A stretch of DNA of 28,531 nt from assembly GCA_002342505.1 (NCBI GenBank), contig DDQB01000063.1, positions 18,086 to 46,616 on the forward strand, given 5' to 3'. Of this stretch, positions 24,899 through 28,531 are shown in pieces (positions within the stretch are counted from its first letter, which is position 1; each line of letters begins with the position of its first letter). A model generated the notes under the pieces. The model was not told the origin of the DNA and did no database searches. It was given only the letters and a program-made list of their open reading frames with translations. The translations under genes and the position numbers were made by a program. This DNA comes from Acidaminococcaceae bacterium UBA2453. Its GTDB lineage: Bacteria > Bacillota > Negativicutes > Acidaminococcales > Acidaminococcaceae.

Positions 24899-25283
24899 AT
24901 GGCATCCCATCTTTTGTAAAATAATTCACATTTTTTTCACATTTAAATTCATAATATCCGGCATTTTTTTCATCATATAATTTTAGCATTAGCAAATACA
25001 ATATTAGATATGAATTACACCTTCACTACACCTTTATATAACGTTTTCCACACCTTCTCTACACCTTTTCTACACTTTTATATAACCTTTACTATGATTG
25101 ATTTTATATGAGTTTTGATTTATTCTAAACGAGTCAGACGTCTGAAAACAAAATTCATTTAAGTACCCATAAAAACAATCTGCAAATAATATTGAAAAGC
25201 AGATACGGGCACATAAAATTTGCAGTCTGCAAAAAAGTGCAACGCCAATATTTAATTTACTGATAAGAGGAGTACCCTGTCAC
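24899..25283. other. AT-rich intergenic region with repeats and dyads, no gene seen
   Basis: No convincing gene is present in this stretch. It is AT-rich and contains the 11-bp repeat array (25016-25092), the perfect 12-bp palindrome TCAGACGTCTGA (25134-25145), the inverted repeat ATCTGC/GCAGAT (25178-25183 and 25199-25204), and the dyad TTTGCA-GTC-TGCAAA (25219-25233). It ends at the ribosome site of a small ORF. Such a concentration of sites looks regulatory or replicative rather than random. Confidence 0.6.
25016..25092. repeat. Seven tandem 11-bp repeats (iteron-like)
   Basis: Units begin at 25016, 25027, 25038, 25049, 25060, 25071 and 25082, each exactly 11 bases apart. The cores are TACACCTTC, TACACCTTT, ATAACGTTT, CACACCTTC, TACACCTTT, TACACTTTT and ATAACCTTT. 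The first three units recur as the last three, 44 bases away, so the array probably grew by a block duplication. An 11-base step places every unit on the same face of the helix, as with binding sites for a multimeric protein such as an iteron-binding initiator or an OmpR-like regulator. No spacer-repeat pattern of a CRISPR is present. Confidence 0.85.
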
Positions 25284-25436
25284 ATGCCAAACAAAAAAAA
25301 TGAAGAAAAAAAGGAAAACATAAAAAAGACGAGCAATATCAGATACGACGCTCTAATTCGCAAAAAATATTTCAAATCAATGAATCGCGACCGATTATTT
25401 CATTGTTATGAAGATTTGAGAAGGAATAACAGATAA
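25284..25436 (+). CDS. Small basic protein of 50 residues, unknown function
   Basis: An ORF starts at ATG 25284 with AGAGGAG about eleven bases upstream and ends at TAA 25436. I do not recognise the product. It is strongly basic (16 lysine or arginine against 7 aspartate or glutamate), with an N-terminal lysine- and glutamate-rich half that looks disordered and a C-terminal half with possible helices (YDALIRKKYFKSMNRDRLFH). There is no signal peptide or membrane segment. It is read away from the 11-bp repeat array, 192 bases downstream of it, and converges on trpS. It could be a small nucleic-acid-binding protein, or a chance ORF in AT-rich DNA; the ribosome site favours the former. Confidence 0.45.
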   Translation: MPNKKNEEKKENIKKTSNIRYDALIRKKYFKSMNRDRLFHCYEDLRRNNR

Positions 25437-25442
25437 CAGCAA

Positions 25443-25473
25443 AATGCAGCCTGCAACAAATACAGACTGCATT
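25443..25473. terminator. Stem-loop between the small ORF and trpS
   Basis: AATGCAGCCTG (25443-25453) pairs with CAGACTGCATT (25463-25473), with one mismatch and a nine-base loop. On the minus strand it ends in TTTT, so it could terminate trpS weakly; on plus no T run follows. Confidence 0.45.
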
Positions 25474-25532
25474 GCGATCAACGTTTATTATATTCTCTCA
25501 TCCATAATAAAGTCTCATGACGAATCTGATTG

Positions 25533-26570
25533 TTATTTAAACGGACTGGCCAGCAGACCTACTTTTTTCTTCACCTTTGCCAAAGTGCGGTCAGAAATGC
25601 GCTGAGCAATCTCCGCGCCGTTTCTATATGTTTCTTCCAGATAGGCTTTGTCGTTCATAAGGCGGGCAAAGTTTTCCCGTACCGGCCGCAGCTCTTCGGA
25701 AACCGCTTCCCCTACCGCCAGTTTAAAATCGCCATAGCCTTTTCCGGAAAAATCATCTTCAATCTGTTCGTAAGTTTTTCCGGTCACGACGGAATAAATG
25801 GTCATCAGGTTGTTGATACCGTCCTTGCCTTCTCTGAACATCACTTTGGCCTCGCTGTCCGTAACGGCGCTGCGGAACTTACGGATGATGGTATCATGGT
25901 CATCCAGGATGGAAATAAATGCTTTCGGATTGGTATCCGATTTGGACATTTTCTTAGTGGGTTCCTGCAGGGACATAATCTTGGCCCCTTCCGGCGGAAG
26001 GTAGGCTTCCGGAAGTTTGAAGGTATTGCCGTACAGATTGTTGAACCGCTGGGCCACATTGCGTGTAAATTCCAGATGCTGTGTCTGGTCTGCCCCAACC
26101 GGAACATAGTCTGCCTGGTACAGCAAAATATCCGCTGCCATCAGGGATGGATAGGTAAACAGGCCGGCGTTGATGTTGTCCGCATGTTTAGCGGATTTAT
26201 CTTTAAACTGGGTCATACGGGAAAGCTCCCCGAACAGAGAGTTACATGCCAGGATCCACCCCAGCTCCGCATGGTTATGGACATGGCTCTGGATAAACAG
26301 CAGGCTCTTCTTGGGATCGATACCGCAGGCCAGCAACAAAGCAAAAGCTTCCAGACTCTGCTTGCGCAGTTTTACTGCTTCCTGGCGTACAGTCAGGGAA
26401 TGCAGATCCGCAATAAAATAGGCGCACTGATAATCCTCCTGCAGCTGCTGCCAGTTGCGCACCGCGCCGATATAGTTGCCCAGCGTGAAAATGCCGGTGG
26501 GCTGGATACCGCTGAGAATAATCTTTTTCTTTTCCGTTTTCTGTGCTTCCTGTCTGATTTCTTCTGTCAA
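25533..26570 (-). CDS. trpS: Tryptophanyl-tRNA synthetase
   Basis: TrpS attaches tryptophan to tRNA-Trp. The class I motifs are visible: the HIGH-like TLGNYIG at 30-36 and KMSKS at 207-211. GIQPTG (21-26), the YPSLMAADILLY segment (140-151) and VGADQTQHLE (158-167) are the tryptophan and ATP contacts. I propose TTG 26570 as start, because AAGGAG lies eight bases before it, whereas the GTG at 26579 directly abuts that site. The protein then has 345 residues with a short charged extension of about 15 residues before the usual start. I find no T-box leader; only 108 bases separate it from the transporter gene upstream. Confidence 0.97.
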   Translation of the reverse strand: MTEEIRQEAQKTEKKKIILSGIQPTGIFTLGNYIGAVRNWQQLQEDYQCAYFIADLHSLTVRQEAVKLRKQSLEAFALLLACGIDPKKSLLFIQSHVHNHAELGWILACNSLFGELSRMTQFKDKSAKHADNINAGLFTYPSLMAADILLYQADYVPVGADQTQHLEFTRNVAQRFNNLYGNTFKLPEAYLPPEGAKIMSLQEPTKKMSKSDTNPKAFISILDDHDTIIRKFRSAVTDSEAKVMFREGKDGINNLMTIYSVVTGKTYEQIEDDFSGKGYGDFKLAVGEAVSEELRPVRENFARLMNDKAYLEETYRNGAEIAQRISDRTLAKVKKKVGLLASPFK

Positions 26571-26637
26571 AACGAACACTCCTTAAATGATTATTAATAG
26601 TTGCAAAAACTGCAAAATATATTCTTTCCAAAATTAC

Positions 26638-26655
26638 AAACGCACACAGGCGTTT
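26638..26655 (-). terminator. Weak stem-loop after the TpsB gene
   Basis: On the minus strand AAACGC and GCGTTT form a 6-bp stem with a 6-base loop, followed by GTAATTTT. It could be a weak terminator between the transporter gene and trpS. Confidence 0.35.
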
Positions 26656-26678
26656 TCGGAATTCATACCGTTACTGCA

Positions 26679-28313
26679 TCAGAAATAAAGTCCGCCCTGA
26701 ATCCAGAAATGCCCGTTGGTATGGCTGGTATCTGAAATCGGTTTTTCCGGTCCCAGCCGCCATGCGTAATCTGCCCGGATCCACCAGGCGTCTTTCTTAG
26801 ACCAGATCACGCCCAGGCCGATGTCCTGCAGGTGACGGTAGTTTTCACCGGGAGTGAATTGCTTCTTGGCAATTTTAATACCACCGTGTTCCAGGTAAGT
26901 CGCCAGTTGTATCTTCTGCCTCTTTGCCTGTAACGGAATATCCCAAAGAAGCTCCGCCCGTGTAAAGTAAGCATGGTCGCCGGCAATCTCGCTGATGGGA
27001 TACGCTCTGAGTCCGCTGATACCGCAGATGCCCATGCGATCCGTTGTATCCATGTTTTTGTTTGCATACTGGCCCCGGGCAAACAACTGCAAAGCAAGCC
27101 GCTTGTTAATTTTCTGGTGGCGCATAATGGACGCCGTGAATTTTGAATAACTGCCTTCCGATCTCGCATCGTCAAAGAAATGATGCGTCACATCATCATC
27201 AAACGTTACCCGTCCAAACTTGTACGCCAGCGTCCAGGCAGTCATGCCATTTTTATCCAGATCGTTTCCGGACAACGACAGGATCCCTGCATGGGAATGC
27301 TTGTTATTGTAGGTTTTATAGTATCTCTGCGTGGGCGGTCCAAAAGGCTTTGCCTGCAAAAAGAAAGTATCTCCACTTCGGTACTCATCCTGAACATCAG
27401 AATACTCGTAGGTAAGTCCCACTTTCAGGTTATGGGTCTGAGACCGGTGGATCGGGTATTCAATTCCAACATGGTAGAGTTTTGCCATACCTACCGGATC
27501 GTATTCAGCAAAATCCGATCCCTGATGGTAACGCAACCGGCTGTACCCGGCTTTCAGCGTTAACCCGTTTTTTCCAATGGGACGGCTGTATATTATATCC
27601 CCGTTGGTATATCTGTGCCCGGTCGTTTCAATATGGGTGAACAGACTGTCCCCTTCGTGTGTCAGGTTGCGGATGTCATAATTAACGGCAGCCTCGCCGT
27701 AACCCAGCGTCCGATAACCGTAATTATCCAGCGTTAAACTGCCGCTGGGACTTGTATCCGGCACAACCATAATGGTAAGGACCGCACTGCCCGGCGTGGT
27801 CCCTTTATCTGCAGTCACCACCGCTTCCACCCCGGAAAGATCGGAAATCAAACCGGCTGCCCGCTGCACATCTTTTGCTGAAATCGGTTTCCCGATTTTC
27901 AAAAAAGCAATCTGCCGGCGGATCACGCCTTCATGGAGTTTTGTTTTATTATCAATCCGAATGTCTTCCAACCGGCCGAGCCCGTTAATTTTAAATTTCA
28001 GGATATGGGGCGCTTCCCCTTTCATGTTCTTACCCGCCATACCGGAACGGATGCTGCCCGCCGTGGGTTGTCCGGCGGTCATGTTGATACCCGGTATCGT
28101 CTGCCCCATCGGAGCATTAGCCGCCAACACAGTCGGCATCTCCAGCATACCGGCACAAAATGCAGCCACCATAATCTTCACATACAGGGACTTTAGATCT
28201 TCTGCCACAACATTCATCTCCCACACAAAAGAACCATTATCGGAAAACCTTATACGGCGATTATCTAAACATTCCATGGTTCCCCTGTTAAATTTCAGGA
28301 ATCGCTGATTCAT
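26679..28313 (-). CDS. TpsB/ShlB/FhaC-type outer-membrane transporter
   Basis: This 544-codon frame encodes a two-partner-secretion transporter, which exports a large TpsA adhesin or toxin across the outer membrane; this implies a diderm cell. A signal peptide lies at about 43-64 (VKIMVAAFCAGMLEMPTVLA). Residues 103-186 form one POTRA domain, ending with the ISDLSGVEAVV block and PGSAVLTIMV of the second POTRA in known family members. The barrel spans about 190-544, with GLRAYPISEIAGD matching the VRGY-like loop motif that sits inside the pore, and the protein ends in phenylalanine, as outer-membrane barrels do. Only about 40 residues separate the signal peptide from the POTRA, so the first POTRA seems absent. 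Starts at 28313 (overlapping the ORF before by four bases), 28277 (AGGGGA upstream) and 28217 are all possible. Confidence 0.9.
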   Translation of the reverse strand: MNQRFLKFNRGTMECLDNRRIRFSDNGSFVWEMNVVAEDLKSLYVKIMVAAFCAGMLEMPTVLAANAPMGQTIPGINMTAGQPTAGSIRSGMAGKNMKGEAPHILKFKINGLGRLEDIRIDNKTKLHEGVIRRQIAFLKIGKPISAKDVQRAAGLISDLSGVEAVVTADKGTTPGSAVLTIMVVPDTSPSGSLTLDNYGYRTLGYGEAAVNYDIRNLTHEGDSLFTHIETTGHRYTNGDIIYSRPIGKNGLTLKAGYSRLRYHQGSDFAEYDPVGMAKLYHVGIEYPIHRSQTHNLKVGLTYEYSDVQDEYRSGDTFFLQAKPFGPPTQRYYKTYNNKHSHAGILSLSGNDLDKNGMTAWTLAYKFGRVTFDDDVTHHFFDDARSEGSYSKFTASIMRHQKINKRLALQLFARGQYANKNMDTTDRMGICGISGLRAYPISEIAGDHAYFTRAELLWDIPLQAKRQKIQLATYLEHGGIKIAKKQFTPGENYRHLQDIGLGVIWSKKDAWWIRADYAWRLGPEKPISDTSHTNGHFWIQGGLYF

Positions 28314-28528
28314 TCATCTGTACGAATGTCTGCGGCTCCTAAAGAATAATATATTTTATTATAATCTATTTTTTCTACAGATGAAATTTCATCAATTTTA
28401 TCTAAAATAAAATTTAATGATTCTTTTGCTTCAGAATAAATATCATCACAACCCTCACAAAATAATATTCCTGTGCCATCAACATTAAACCAACCACTCA
28501 CAGGTAACGTATAATTATATTTTTCCAT
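28310..28528 (-). CDS. Small acidic AT-rich ORF at window edge, possible immunity protein
   Basis: The frame encodes 72 residues from ATG 28528 to TGA 28310, but it is still open at the window edge, so it may begin further upstream. I do not recognise the product. It is acidic (15 Asp or Glu against 6 Lys or Arg), with two cysteines close together (FCEGC), a probable helix at about 32-50 (YSEAKESLNFILDKIDEI) and beta-prone ends. By hand count, 59 of 219 bases are G or C (27 percent), against roughly half in the neighbouring transporter gene, which suggests horizontal origin. The stop overlaps the transporter start by four bases. This order fits the immunity gene of a contact-dependent inhibition locus of the type toxin-immunity-TpsB; that is inference. 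Confidence 0.55.
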   Translation of the reverse strand: MEKYNYTLPVSGWFNVDGTGILFCEGCDDIYSEAKESLNFILDKIDEISSVEKIDYNKIYYSLGAADIRTDE

Positions 28529-28531
28529 ATA

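Noticed and set aside
25016..25092. The 11-bp repeat array as a CRISPR
   Set aside because: Units are far too short, directly adjacent and without unique spacers, and no cas gene is near.
25530..26597. A 355-codon open frame on the plus strand opposite trpS
   Set aside because: It lies wholly antisense to a clear tryptophanyl-tRNA synthetase with all motifs and has no recognisable domain or ribosome site; it is a shadow of trpS codon usage.
26571..26678. A T-box leader ahead of trpS
   Set aside because: The spacer is only 108 bases and lacks a T-box motif or an antiterminator-terminator pair.
28217..28313. The long N-terminus of the TpsB frame as an extended signal peptide region
   Set aside because: Apart from the initial Met-Asn it does not match the conserved pattern of such regions, and later start codons with better ribosome sites exist.

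Overview
This window looks like chromosomal DNA of a diderm Firmicute of the class Negativicutes (Veillonellaceae or Acidaminococcaceae-like; genus not resolved). Three things point there. IspH is fused to four S1 domains. Gene content and Shine-Dalgarno signals are Firmicute-like. An outer-membrane two-partner-secretion transporter lies at the right end. No tRNA, rRNA, CRISPR array or insertion sequence was seen.

Left block (1-1970, minus strand): a nitroreductase, a small secreted protein made of 11-residue repeats, and a D-Ala-D-Ala carboxypeptidase that runs off the left edge. A back-to-back pair of well-formed promoters (2060-2144) separates it from the plus-strand tetrapyrrole cluster.

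Tetrapyrrole cluster (2227-9140, plus strand): sirC-hemA-hemC-cobA/hemD-hemB-hemL. Together these convert glutamyl-tRNA to uroporphyrinogen III (HemA, HemL, HemB, HemC, HemD) and then to precorrin-2 and sirohydrochlorin/siroheme (CobA, SirC). No uroporphyrinogen decarboxylase or later haem gene is present, so the cluster appears aimed at sirohaem or cobalamin. It ends at a terminator shared with the converging block.

Central minus-strand block (22403 down to 9275): M50 protease, scpA, scpB, rluB, a BaiN/YhiN-type flavoprotein, cmk, plsC, ispH-rpsA, a strong terminator, then type 2 IPP isomerase, a c-di-GMP phosphodiesterase, an M18 aminopeptidase and a flavodoxin with a long basic disordered N-terminus. 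Many genes overlap or nearly touch. The genes up to rpsA form one housekeeping operon (chromosome segregation, RNA modification, nucleotide, lipid, isoprenoid and translation functions). The genes after the terminator may be a second unit.

Right block: an esterase and an ATP-grasp ligase (plus strand, 22687-24823) share a promoter flanked by a 9-bp inverted repeat. After their terminator comes an AT-rich intergenic stretch with seven 11-bp tandem repeats in strict phase, several dyads and a 50-residue basic ORF. trpS follows on the minus strand. Last is a TpsB-type transporter, preceded by a 4-bp-overlapping, very AT-rich small acidic ORF that reads to the window edge. The order small ORF then TpsB resembles Burkholderia-type contact-dependent inhibition loci, with the ORF in the immunity position; that is inference, because the expected toxin gene lies outside the window.

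The best candidates for something undescribed are the 11-bp repeat array with its small ORF, the esterase/ATP-grasp pair, the 11-residue-repeat secreted protein, and the possible toxin-immunity edge at the right end.
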